Origin: Caenorhabditis elegans
Lineage: Eukaryota > Nematoda > Chromadorea > Rhabditida > Rhabditidae
Length of the DNA: 64,000 nt
Direction of reading: 5' to 3'
Assembly: GCF_000002985.6 (NCBI RefSeq)
Contig: NC_003283.11
Span: forward strand, 17,547,501-17,611,500
The position numbers were made by a program, and so were the translations under genes. Positions 11,316 through 21,879 of the stretch are shown piece after piece. Position 1 is the stretch's first letter. Every line of letters begins with the position of its first letter. The notes under the pieces were generated by a model. That model worked only from the letters and a program-made list of their open reading frames with translations. It searched no databases and was not told where the DNA came from.

Positions 11316-11770
11316 AATAATAAGTGTTACCTTCAATCAAATAGATTTTCTGTATTTTTTGATGCACAATGAAAACTTGATGGACATTCTAATTTTCTTG
11401 TCGACATTTTCAGAGCATTTGAAAAAATTTTTCGCCAATTCTTTCGTCTGACCGATTAGTCCGTAAATGTTTGCTTCTATCTCCGTTGTTTTACCAAAAG
11501 AAATCAACATAAAAACGGGCACATAAAAATTGATAATAAACACGCCGTGGAGACAAGTCAATTATTCCAGCAGAGTGTTTGAAACAATTTCCTTAACTTT
11601 TCTTTTTCAAACATTAGATCTCTTCTAGTTTCTCAATAGGACTTTTAGGCTATACGCTTTCGGTTTTTTTCTGGATATTAACAATAAAATGCATTTCTTT
11701 TAAGTGATCGAATTCCAACAAAAAAACGTACACATTTTTTGAAGAAAACCTAGACGGAAAACGCGAAGAA
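11316..11770. other. Intergenic region upstream of the double-HTH F-box gene
   Basis: No coding exon is seen. A block of about 150-200 bp near 11360-11560 is shared in diverged form with 14395-14520 and 19615-19750, so it belongs to the duplicated F-box unit and probably holds its 5' flank. Confidence 0.5.
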
Positions 11771-14112
11771 ATGGATGAATCACCGAGTCGTTTTTCGTGA
11801 GTTGTTTTTAAGTTTTCAAGTAAAATTAGTTACTCTATATTTCAGAGAACGCGATATTTCGTTTACTTACATACATCATACAGGATATGGAAGACCTAAT
11901 ACAATATGCTACGTATGAAAAATTCTAAGTTTAGAAAAAAAAAGTTTTCATGAAATTTTAGGGAGCTCCAAGATATACTACATATGTGAACGAAACATCA
12001 ATCATGCCACGGTAAGGGAATTTCTTTTATATACGCATTTTTTAGTATCTGATGTCGAATCAAATTTTCAATAAACGTAAAAGTTGTTTGGCGATAGTTG
12101 TTTAATTGAAATTAAATTACATGTGTATTATACCCTCACTTTTTTGAATTAAATTAGTAATTGGTTTATTTATTCATTTATTCAACACATATACGCAAGT
12201 ACCAAAATTTTTTATTTTTCAAGACGTGGCGTCGGTTGTCTGCGTCTTGCTATACTTGTTGCGCAGCGAGGCTAGGTTTGAGCATAAATATTTTCAGGCC
12301 AATATCCCAAGGGGCTGTAACCATACCAAACAGTCAAATCGCAATTCGAACATGTATTCTCTATGAGCACCTTCACGGGAGGACGGTTACAGCGGCATAT
12401 AGAAACTTTTGCAACAAAGTTGGGAATGGTGTCATTGATTTTAGATCCTTTGGATTTTGGTTTGATAGATTCCGAACAGGAAATCATGATTTGGGCTATG
12501 ACATTGAGTGAGTAACAATAATCAGATTTCTTGTGCAAAATTCCGATTCCAGCAAGGAACTTGAGCCTCGATCTTTGGCAGAAATGCACAAGGACATTAT
12601 GAGAAACATTTTAAGAGAGCTTAACTCTCAATCCCCGTAAGCTAAAATCTGAAAATGAAGAAAACTTACACTTGAAACTTAGAAATTCTCCTGGGTCTTC
12701 TGACCGCTACCAAAATGAAGATGAGTACTTTCCCGTCTACAACCAGCTCAAAGAGCTTATTCAAGAACTGAAAGATAAACAAGACCCAGTGTTGGTTTAA
12801 CGTGTTGGCTCCCAAATGTTACAGTTAAAAATTTTCAGAAAACCCGTTACAGAACCCGTAAAACCATTTGAAAGCAATAGGAAAGTACTGTGGGGTTATA
12901 TATTTTTCGAATGCTCTCAGAGTAATTCAATTTTTGAGGCTTATGAGAAAATGTGTGAAACTGTTGGAAAAAATGCAGTCAAGTACTGGGAGTTTGAATA
13001 TTGGTATCAGAAGATTAAGGCAGGGGATTCCAGTATGGAATCTGACATTGAGTAAGTTTTGAGTTAATTTAACATTACCCACAATCTGCTCATTTTTCAT
13101 ATTTCAGTTTTGACAAAGAGATCCGATCAATGTCCGCAATGCCTATAGACATAGTTGGTGAGATAATGAACAAACTGGAATTAGAAGAAAAGTGTGTTTG
13201 ATATCTGTGTACAAATCTATTAAACAAATTTTTCAGACTATTGATGCGAAAAGTTTCGAAGAGTCTTCGTGGCTTTATGGATAATCTGAACATTGGTGTC
13301 CGAAAAATTAGTCTAAAAATCTACAATACAAAATCAATTTTGCAATTTGATGAAAAGGAAGTGATCTATCAGGACAAAAAGGATGACTGTAATTTGTTGC
13401 TCAATGATCAAGAAAAACTTGTGAAAGGTGGAAACTATACAATAATGGCTTTGCATGATTGGTCAGTGGTCATGCAAAACCAGACACTGAAGCTCAAAAC
13501 ACTTAATTTAACGTTGGCATTGGGAAAATCTGAGCATTATCATAACTGCTACACAACTATCACGACTGTTGTCAAAAAGGCAATATGTTTGTTTGTAGAG
13601 AAAATCACACTTGAAGGATTCCAATTCAAGGAAGTTTATGACGTTCTAAGGAACTTTAAACCAGGAGTACTTGAAAAGATTGTACTTAACTCACCAACAG
13701 GCAGCAAAGGTATAGAATTGCTAATTCATATGAACCAATGGAAACAAGCCCGAGTATTTGAAAGCAGCCGAAACTGCATACTTGCAATGCCAATTGAGAA
13801 TTTTTTTCGCTTCTCGAGATTTGACGTTTCCCTGAAATCTCTATCAAAGTTAGATGCGGTATTGATCCGAGAGGTTAGCAAAGATCTAATATAACATTTT
13901 TATTCAAAGAATTATTATAGAAACTGCTAAAGTCCAGTAATTTTAAACGTGGATGCTTCAGAATGTTCAACTATGATCCAATTGAAATTTTGAACGTATT
14001 TGAGCAAAATTATTCAGGAGGAACGTCTGGATCAATCACCTACAATGATGAAGAGTCGGAGTTCAGAATTCATTTTGATACAATGAACTTTGAAATTATT
14101 AAGTGTATCTGA
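11771..14112 (+). CDS. F-box/FTH protein with two tandem HTH_48 domains
   Basis: Ten exons join in phase: 11771-11796, 11846-11912, 11962-12011, 12298-12507, 12553-12636, 12675-12790, 12839-13051, 13108-13191, 13237-13873 and 13921-14112 (the exon 6 start is approximate). The first Mos1-like HTH reads CILYEHLHGRTVTAAYRNFC with FWFDRFRTGNHDLGYD. After a short linker a second, diverged HTH reads SIFEAYEKMCETVG with FEYWYQKIKAGDSSM. Then come the F-box (AMPIDIVGEIMNKLELEE, LLMRKVSKSLRGFMD) and a complete FTH domain ending in DPIEILNVFEQNY. The intron between the two HTH units uses the unusual donor GTTGGT. The protein is probably an SCF adaptor that arose by duplicating the HTH exons. The start is the first ATG in phase with the short N-terminal exons, which are also found in two neighbouring fragments. 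Confidence 0.83.
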
Positions 14113-14740
14113 TTAAAAATTTTACTTTGTTGGGTGTTTTACTTTGTCTAGAAATTGCAGTATCAATGTGAAGCGTCTTAGGCACAGTAATATGAACTTT
14201 CAGATCCGAAGGAAAAATGAGGAGAACAGAACTCTCTGCCAATAATTGTTCACACATGATATGTTTCAACCTGATAAACTTTAATATAATCTGTTTTAAT
14301 TTTTTTTTGTTCCTATGTTGTTGGAATTTTTTTGAAATTACGTTTGATTTTAAAAATAAGAAAGTAAATTGTTCATAAAAAGTAATCATACATTCTCCAT
14401 TCGTTCGACTTATCATCATTTTTCAGAGCACATGGAAAAAGAGTTTCGGCAATTCTTTAGTCTCTTTGTCGTACAACTTCGTTTTTATCACCCGTGTTAA
14501 AAAAGAGAATCAAGCAGAAAAAACGAAAACGGTAAATGATAAGAGTTTTTTTTTTCAATACACACATGTTGTTTTACAATAAACATCGTGGAGAGTTTTT
14601 TTTCAATTCAATTTCTCTTCAAAATTTTTCAGTTTTTTATTGTCTCAATTTCAATTTTTGCTCGTGGTTTAAGCAATGCATGTTTTGCAGTATGTCCACA
14701 ATAACAAGTTAATTCTTTTAGATAGTTGAAGTTGTAAAAA
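14113..14740. other. Duplicated intergenic segment
   Basis: No exon is seen. The block 14395-14520 (ATTCTCCATTCGTTCGACTT ...) recurs at about 19615-19745 and in part near 11360-11560, marking the same 5' flank of each HTH/F-box unit. Confidence 0.6.
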
Positions 14741-15488
14741 ATGGATGAGTCCTCTGGGAAAAATACCACGAAAAACTGTGAAAAAACACCTGAATCACCG
14801 TGAGTTGTTCTGCAATTTTCAAGCAAAATTAGTTAGTTTTTTTTAATGTTTCAGAGTCCACACGCTTTGTTCGTCTCAAAGTGAGAAAAATCAATATCTT
14901 GGAAGTCACAAAAAACATGATTCATTGAATGATATTTTGGTTTGAGAGAAAAACATTAAAGCTGAACAAAAAAAAATTCAGGGAATGTCGTGTTCACCGG
15001 AAAGGATGCCCGTGAATCGTACACCAATAATTCCAGAGTGAGAAGAAGTTTCTTCATTAAAACATAAATAGCCACAATTTCCGTTTCAATTAAAACAATT
15101 ATTATTTCTGACTGCTTATCTTCTGAAAATTAATAAGTTTAAAACACAAATATTTCAAGACCAATATTCCAAGTGGCTGTAACTATACCAAACAGTCAAA
15201 TTGCAATCCGCGCGTGTATCCTTTATGAGCATCTTCACGGGAAGATGCTTACAGTGGCATATAGAAACTTCTGCGACAAAGTTGGGAATGGTGTCATTGA
15301 ATTTGAGTCTTTTGAGTTTTGGTTTAATCAATTCCAAACTGGGAATCATGATTTGAGATATGATATTGAGTAATAAAAAAAACAATGATATTTGGACTAT
15401 GGTTAAACTTTAGAAATTCAGGAATGCGCTTGAACCTCGTTCTTTGGCAGAAATCACTTCTACAGCCATGGCTTCTGGTGTGCTTTAG
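14741..15488 (+). pseudogene. Truncated HTH_48/F-box gene cut at a duplication junction
   Basis: ATG at 14741 starts an exon (14741-14799) like the first exons of neighbouring units. The HTH_48 exon is 15160-15369, exactly as long as the matching exon of the intact gene (210 nt), and reads CILYEHLHGKMLTVAYRNFC with FQTGNHDLRYD. The next exon starts at 15422 (ALEPRSLAEI) but at about 15453 the sequence switches to the srg tail and stops at 15486-15488. The F-box and FTH exons are absent. It is the left joint of the second segmental duplicate. Confidence 0.75.
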
Positions 15489-15615
15489 TAGAGCTGTAAG
15501 TCTTGTGAAGGTTGTAGGGAGTAATTGGGATATTCAGATCCGAAAGCAAATCAAGGAAATGTTTGGATGGAGCTCAGAGCAGCATATTGTCCAAATTCGA
15601 TCTATTACAAGCTGA
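15455..15615 (+). pseudogene. Duplicated srg TM7/tail fragment
   Basis: Nearly identical to 8115-8275: it reads LLQPWLLVCFSRAV, keeps the 42 nt intron and the final exon with IRKQIKEMFGW. It has no TM1-TM6 exons. It marks how far the 7.34 kb-spaced duplication extends to the left. Confidence 0.85.
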
Positions 15616-15709
15616 ACAGTATTGTTTATGTACTGTTGAAAAATATATGTATGATTGCTACAACATAAAAGAGTTAAAAGTTATTTTATAAAAATCCGAA
15701 TCGATAAAA

Positions 15710-18503
15710 TTATATTATCCGTTTAACTTGAAATGAATTAGGAGTAATTTTCAAAAGGAATTTTTTGTTGTGTCGTGTGTAATTTATTATCGGCCATTGA
15801 TTGCTTTGATATCCTGGTACGAATACATTTGCAATTTCAATTGGATCGAAGTCGTCGGATTCGAAGTTTGCATATTTGAAAGTGTCGGATTTCATCAAAA
15901 TCTGAAACTATGTTAATTGTTTATACTTGAAGCGTAAAGTCTGCAGCAAATGCCTAAGCCTAAGCCTAAACTCCTAAGCTCAAGAGTAGTATAAGTCCCA
16001 CACGACACCCCCATCCCACACCAGACCCCCCTATTGACCTCTCCCAAAATGGGGTGTCCATCTATGGATGTCCATTTATGGATGGCCATCGTTTTTTATT
16101 GATCTGTTTTTTTCGTTTATCATGGAACTGTTTTTTATTAGGAAAAAATGTTGTACTGTATGGGAGAAAATCTGAAATTAAAAAATATTTGAAATCGAGT
16201 ATGTGGAATAAAATGTTTTCATTTACACTTTTAATATGTTTCATTGTGCACCCCTCCTCTCTATTACTCCGCCCCACTGCACAATCGAAAATCTCATAGT
16301 CAGTCTAAAGAAATTTAGAACATCATTATCCAAGTTGACACTTTCACGACAACAAGCCCCTACACTGAAAGTCATAACTCCTGGCCCTTCATATGGAGCT
16401 TGCAAGAAAACTTAGGTCATCCGAAAGCTGTGTGCACTATTAAAGAAATTTCTTTAGAATGAGTTTTTTGATTGTGCAGTGGGGCGGAGTAATAGAGAGG
16501 AGGCGTGCACAATGAAACATATCAAAAATGTAAATGAAAACATTTTATTCCACATACTCGATTTCAAATATTTTTTTAATTTCAGATTTTCTCCCATACA
16601 GTACAACATTTTTTTCTAATAAAAAACAGTTCCATAAAAAACGAAAAAAAAAACAGATCAATACAACAGAACAATAAAAAACGATGGCCATCCATAAATG
16701 GACATCCATAGATGGACACCCCATTTTGGGAGAGGTCAATAGGGGGGTCTGGTGTGGGATGGGGGTGTCGTGTGGGACTTATACTACTCTCAAGCGTGAG
16801 CCTAAGTCAAAAACTTCAGACTTAAGCTTCTTGGTGACCTATACGTCTCTCTGTGAAAATTCGCGTTGATCGGCCAACTGGAACCCTCTCAAAAATTTTA
16901 AAAAAAAACGGGAAATTCTTGAGCCTAAATACCGTCAGTGGCGAGCGTTAGATTGGCAAGCGTCAGCTCGCCAAGCCTAAGCCTGAGCCTAAACCTAAGC
17001 CTGAGTTTAGAATAAGATTATGCTTAGAACTGACCCTAAGACTAAACCTAAACCTAAGTCTAAGCCTAATCCTAACCCCTGAACCATTCAAAACTTACAT
17101 CTCGAATTTTAATCGCATCATCTTTTGCGAAAAGATCCACAGTAACGTCAAAATAAGCTAGATGGAAGAACTTTTCAATGTTCATGGAGCAAGTGTCACT
17201 GTCAAAAATTAAAGCTTTTGCATTTTTCAGCTGAACTGTATCCATTAATTTTGTGCTATGGCCGTCTGTAGAAGAGGCAAAAAAGTGAACAACTTCGAGC
17301 GTTTTAGGCTCGAAGTACGGCAGGATTGCGTCGATTTCTTCGTTTTTCAATTCACAAACTAGTTTTCGGACTCGTAATTTGTTCATCGATCTCAAGACGT
17401 TCAATACATCGTTGAAAATGTTTTCCCGAATTTGCTCAGACATTTGTGCTTCAAAAAGTACGGAAAATGTTCGTGCGTCTTTAGTCACTACTGTATTGAA
17501 ATCTTGAAGCGCTATTTTCCGATAATCTGTTCCTTTGATTTGAATTTTTCTGTTCTCGTAGATAATTGTGCATCCGTTTGGTACTGGGCAGTAGTTGACG
17601 GTTCTTTCGTTCAAAAATAGTCTTGCTTCATCTTTTTCGAAACATATTCCCATGGCGTTAAAATGAAATTCTTGTTGGTCAATTTTGTCACGGAGAATGC
17701 GCGAAACTTTTCTGGCCACGAATCTTGAAAAATTTTGGATTGAAACCATATTGACTTTTAGATGAAATTTATGCCATTTGAGAAATCGTTAAAAACATTT
17801 TTGGTCAAACATTTGTTTTAATTGTTTTTTGAAAACTTCCCAAAATTCATTTTTTCGGAGACATTTCAAGGTGTTTCTATAGTTGTAAAACTTCATAAAA
17901 AGACGATGAAAAAAAATACTTTGATGGAAAAACTCATCTGAATAATTCATATCTACTTTATTGCTACAATTTTTGCATAAGGACCTTTTTTGAATTACAT
18001 GGGGTGTGTATAGAAGTCTATGACCACACGGTAAATATCATACTTTCTTTATAAAATCTCACCTATCGCAAAGTTCCATTTTGGCACAAATTTCATTCCA
18101 AACTTTTTCCGGCATATTCTGCAGGGAAGGTTCTTGTGGCTCACTGAAAAACATTAAAATTTTCTGTAAAGAAGCTTAGCACTTACCCATTAAAATATTC
18201 GACGAACTTCCTGCACCACTCTTTTTCGGAAATTTTGTGTGGAACGTCTGATGGTGGATTGATCGAGCAACGCAGATCATTGGAATTTCGTACTTCAATC
18301 TGCCTATTATCGTCCTGCAAGTCATGATTACCATTATAAAATCTATGAAACCAATATTCAAATTCTTTGTAGGCAATCTTCTCCTTCAAGGTGTTGCAAA
18401 TTGTTTCATAGGCTTCATTCACAGTCTTTTTCTGGAGCACTTCGTAGAAAATACAAGATCGAATGAAGGTTTTGGAGTAAGGTTTTTGAGCGGTGGAAGT
18501 CAT
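15710..18503 (-). CDS. HTH_48 / F-box / FTH fusion protein, copy B
   Basis: Minus-strand exons 18503-18187, 18143-18063, 17723-17099 and 15901-15710 join in phase. Three exon lengths equal copy A (317, 625 and 192 nt) and exon 2 is one codon shorter (81 against 84 nt). The N-terminal Mos1-like HTH reads SCIFYEVLQKKTVNEAYETI, the F-box NMPEKVWNEICAKMELCDR, and the FTH domain ends at DPIEIANVFVPGYQ. No stop or frameshift is seen, so both duplicates may be active. Presumed SCF adaptor. Most amino acid changes lie in the FTH domain and the HTH-to-F-box linker. Confidence 0.87.
15983..16790. mobile_element. 808 bp palindromic element, copy B
   Basis: Duplicate of the element at 8633-9434, in the last intron of the copy-B gene. 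A few substitutions and a CATAGTCAGTC/TTCT difference in the left arm make the arms slightly less perfect than in copy A. Confidence 0.87.
16968..17085. repeat. Degenerate TTAGGC/GCCTAA array, duplicate
   Basis: Copy of the array at 9593-9712 with a small insertion (GCGAGCGTTAGATTGGCAAG) just before it. Confidence 0.75.
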
Positions 18504-19924
18504 TTTGATATGATGCGCGCGGCAAAAAAATTACATCAAAATTTTAGACTTAGCAATATATCTTCACCGAATTCTTCAGTATTGACATTGGAGTTAGAGG
18601 GCACTTGCACTGCTGGAGAGTTAGTCAGAGAAAGGAGAACAGTCGAGCATGTTGTTTCGCAATAAAACATTTTTTTTTGTTGGGTTTATATGTCCTTCAG
18701 CAATTGCATTCTTGAACTGGCCTAAATAAGATGTCCTTGCAGATCCGGAAACAAACTGAGGGGAATGGAACTCTGTGCAACTACTTGCTCCACCTTCATA
18801 TATTTCTAGCTGATGAACTGTAAAATAAATTTGTTTGTATTAGTTTTACCAACGTCTCTTTGACACTCGCCCATTCAAATAGTTACAACACCCTGTTCCA
18901 TCCTCAGGGTTTTTCAGGATTTTCAAATTTTCGGCGATATGGGCCTACCGGCAAGCTTTTTCGAGATTTTTCCAGATATTAATGGTGTACCAATTTCCCA
19001 AACATTGAGTGGAAATTCCAAAAAATGGAAGACGATTGTTATAAGAAATGGTAAGAATATGATCTTAGTTACATTTTTGCGCATATTTCATCCCAATGGA
19101 CGTTCTTGAAAATTTCTCACAATTTTCTGAAACAAACAAAAGATTTCAAACATTTTTGTGATATATTGCTAGCCACATTCGTCTAATTTTCCAAGTCACA
19201 TTGTTCCAGTTTTGATATTGCTAATTTGGTAGACCTAATTCTGGTTTGATTCCTCAGTCTCTCTAGTCTCTTGGCGTTGTTGTATACGAACTGATATTAT
19301 CTCCTCTGATCAAAAACCAAGTGTATTTGGCGAAAACACGCAATCCAAATAGGGATATAAATACGAAGAGAAGAAATTACCCCAAAAAGATCAGGCAAAT
19401 CTACGGCAAATCAGTAAAGACTTTTTGTATTTTTCGTGGTTTTACTTCTCGATTTCAATTCAATTTATTTTTTGAAAGACTATTTTAAAGTGGTTCCGTC
19501 TATTTGTTTTTACATATGTAGTTTGGCTTTTGATCTTCTCCTTTCTAAAAATTGTATTCAATATTATGAGTTACTTTCCCTGCATTTTTCATTAAAAAGT
19601 ATGTATTTGCCGCACATTCTCCATTCGTTCGACTTATCATCATTTTTTCAGAGAACATGAAAAAAGAATTTCTGCAATTCTTCAGTCTCTTTGTCGTACA
19701 ACTTCGTTTTTATCTCCCGTGTTAAGAAAGAGAATCAAACAGAAAAACGCAAACAATAAAATTGATTTTAAAAAAACCGCTGTGACAACTCGTTTTCTCA
19801 TAGCGCGTTGAAAAAATGCTTCTCGTTGTAATAGTTTATTCCAATTTAAATTTTTTTGATTTAGCAAGAAACGACTTTCTTAGTTCGTTTTTCAGATTAT
19901 CCGAAAAACTAAACATTAGTAAAA
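18504..19924. other. Intergenic region, partly duplicated
   Basis: About 330 bp after the gene matches 10980-11310. The block at 19615-19750 matches 14395-14520. The 800 bp between shows no convincing exon on either strand. Confidence 0.55.
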
Positions 19925-20192
19925 ATGGATGATCAGCTTGAAAAAAATTTAGAAGTAGGAGAATGGAAAAAATGTGAAGAAAAAGCAGAATCTCCGTGAG
20001 TTGTTTCGCAATTTTTCAGCAGAGTGAATTAAGTTTTTGTTAATTTCAGAGTTGGGAACCCTTTTCTACTTCATTATGATCACTTAAATCTTTGTGTTTG
20101 AATGCAAAAACACTGTTACTAATTAAGAGCGTAGTTTTTTAGGGAGGACCAACTAATTATGTGGGGATGCAAATTACACCAATAATTCCCAG
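19925..20192 (+). pseudogene. 5' remnant of an HTH/F-box gene next to the LTR element
   Basis: ATG at 19925 begins an exon ending at 19995 (MDDQLEKNLEVGEWKK). An exon at 20143-20192 has the same 50 nt length and position as exon 3 of the double-HTH gene. The HTH exon that should follow is missing: 93 bp later the LTR element starts. The remaining exons are not found in phase on the far side, so the gene was cut off here. Confidence 0.6.
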
Positions 20193-20285
20193 GTGAGCAA
20201 AAATTCTTACATTAATACAGAAACAGCTGCAGTTCTACTACAATGGAACAATCAGTTGTTATATATACCGTATATTCTCTATTAG

Positions 20286-21056
20286 TGTTGTCGATTCAGC
20301 CCTTCGAGGTCAATCTCGACAACCTTTTTAACAGTGCTCTGATATAGGTTTCTACGGAATAGCCCACTATTCTTAACCTATATCAGCTCGACCGCACCGT
20401 TGAGCATTACTCCAATTATTATCTCTTCATTACATTTTATTTCATTCAAATCCGTTCAGTATTCGCCGAGATATAAATATATCTATAAATATTCGTATTC
20501 AAATCACGCGCCAACACCTTATGGTAGCGCGCTCGCGGCGAGACCCACGCGTCTCTAACTTCTTGGCATCGCGCCAAGTCCACCGACCGCCCGCGGGGAG
20601 TTCGAATATGTCCGTCAATTGTGACGTAATTGAATACCAATTCCGGTGTAATCTCCACGTATCGTTTTCCCTCACGTGCAGATATACCATCATGTTCGTT
20701 AGATTTATATCTTTAATAACAGTTTGAACTATTACCAGTCTAAATGACCCATTATCATCATTTCACCATCATATTCGCCAGACGAGGGTTTTTCACCATC
20801 TTAAGAACTTCTAATATCATCCTTATATGTTCTTTGCTGTATTTCCCTCATTTTACTTGTTTTTCCTATTTAGAGTCCTGCTCTACCCACACGGGAGAGG
20901 TTGTATAATAAATAGGTTTTTGAGTATTCCTTTGTTCGTCATACACCGCTTATCTTACACAATTCAGATGCTTTATCGGGACACACGGAGAGAGAGAGAG
21001 AGAGGTACCGGAGGCGTGATCGATACCGACTACTACCATCCTACACGCCCTCGACA
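20286..21056 (+). repeat. 5' LTR
   Basis: Starts TGTTGTCGATTC and ends CCTCGACA directly before a putative primer binding site. It contains an AATAAA at about 20907. Only the first 18 bp are matched by the 3' copy, so the right edge is inferred from the TG...CA rule and the adjoining TGG. Confidence 0.7.
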
Positions 21057-21074
21057 TGGTGCATCGAACCGGTG
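21057..21074 (+). promoter_or_regulatory. Putative primer binding site
   Basis: TGGTGCATCGAACCGGTG follows the LTR without a gap. The TGG start fits pairing to a tRNA CCA end, and TGGTGCAT resembles tRNA-Gly sites of other retroelements. The exact tRNA was not checked. A donor-like AAAAG/GTAATC at 21094 could splice the leader to the accessory gene acceptor at 21824. Confidence 0.45.
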
Positions 21075-21879
21075 GACAAGGATCGACGTTTAAAAGGTAA
21101 TCTTTCGTTCAAAAATCGATTAAAAATGCAAAAAATTTCGTCTAAAAATATCAAAAATTACCAAATTTATACCAAAATCTATCTTCAAAATTCCATTTTT
21201 CCAAAAAACTCTATCAAAATTCCTTTTTTTACCTAAAAAATCAATTAAAATCCAATTTCTATTCAAAAATCCATACCAAAATTGCATAAAAATCGATAAT
21301 GAGCGGAAGATTTATTCTGAAACTCTCCTTGATTTCAACTATTCACAAAAAAGAACCCGTCGGACCGCTCTCTCCTCTCTGATGTACCTAGAAATCACTG
21401 AATTTCGAACAAATTACTCAATTATCCAAGTATATCCATCGAGTGTATCCTCAACATGATCCGAACGAGGAAATATTCCGTTGACTTCGAAAAAACTCTC
21501 AAGCGAATCGAGAAATCTATGCAAATCGATGATTTAGTAGAAAACTTCACTAAATCGAGCTGTATCGCTAAGAAGATCAGGCAAAAATGCCTCAAAATCG
21601 ATTATCTGCTCAAAATTGTGTAGATTTATTATTTTTCTCATCAATTCTCACGAAAATTTCATGAAAATCATGCAAAATTCCCATTAAAATCCACTGAACC
21701 CCGATAAAATTCGTTGTTTACGCGTGACTACGGTAGACTTTTCTGTGCAACCTGACGTGCGGTGTATGCGTACATTTCGCCCCGCCCCCAATTTCGAATG
21801 AAAATATTTTCAATTTTTAGGCCAACAGCTGCCATTTATCGTCAGAACTACTTATTCCAGCACGGATTTCGAGTCGAAA

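Larger units (their letters stand above)
15453..18830. repeat. Segmental duplicate of 8113-11310
   Basis: The segment repeats the srg tail, the FTH terminal exon, the palindromic element, the TTAGGC-like array and the whole HTH/F-box gene, at an offset close to 7340 bp. Identity is very high on the left and falls towards the right end. The sharp left joint is at TCACTTCTACAGCC, just before 8115 and 15455. Confidence 0.88.

Noticed and set aside
20446-21093. Short frames within the 5' LTR
   Set aside because: They have no resemblance to known proteins and lie in the non-coding LTR.
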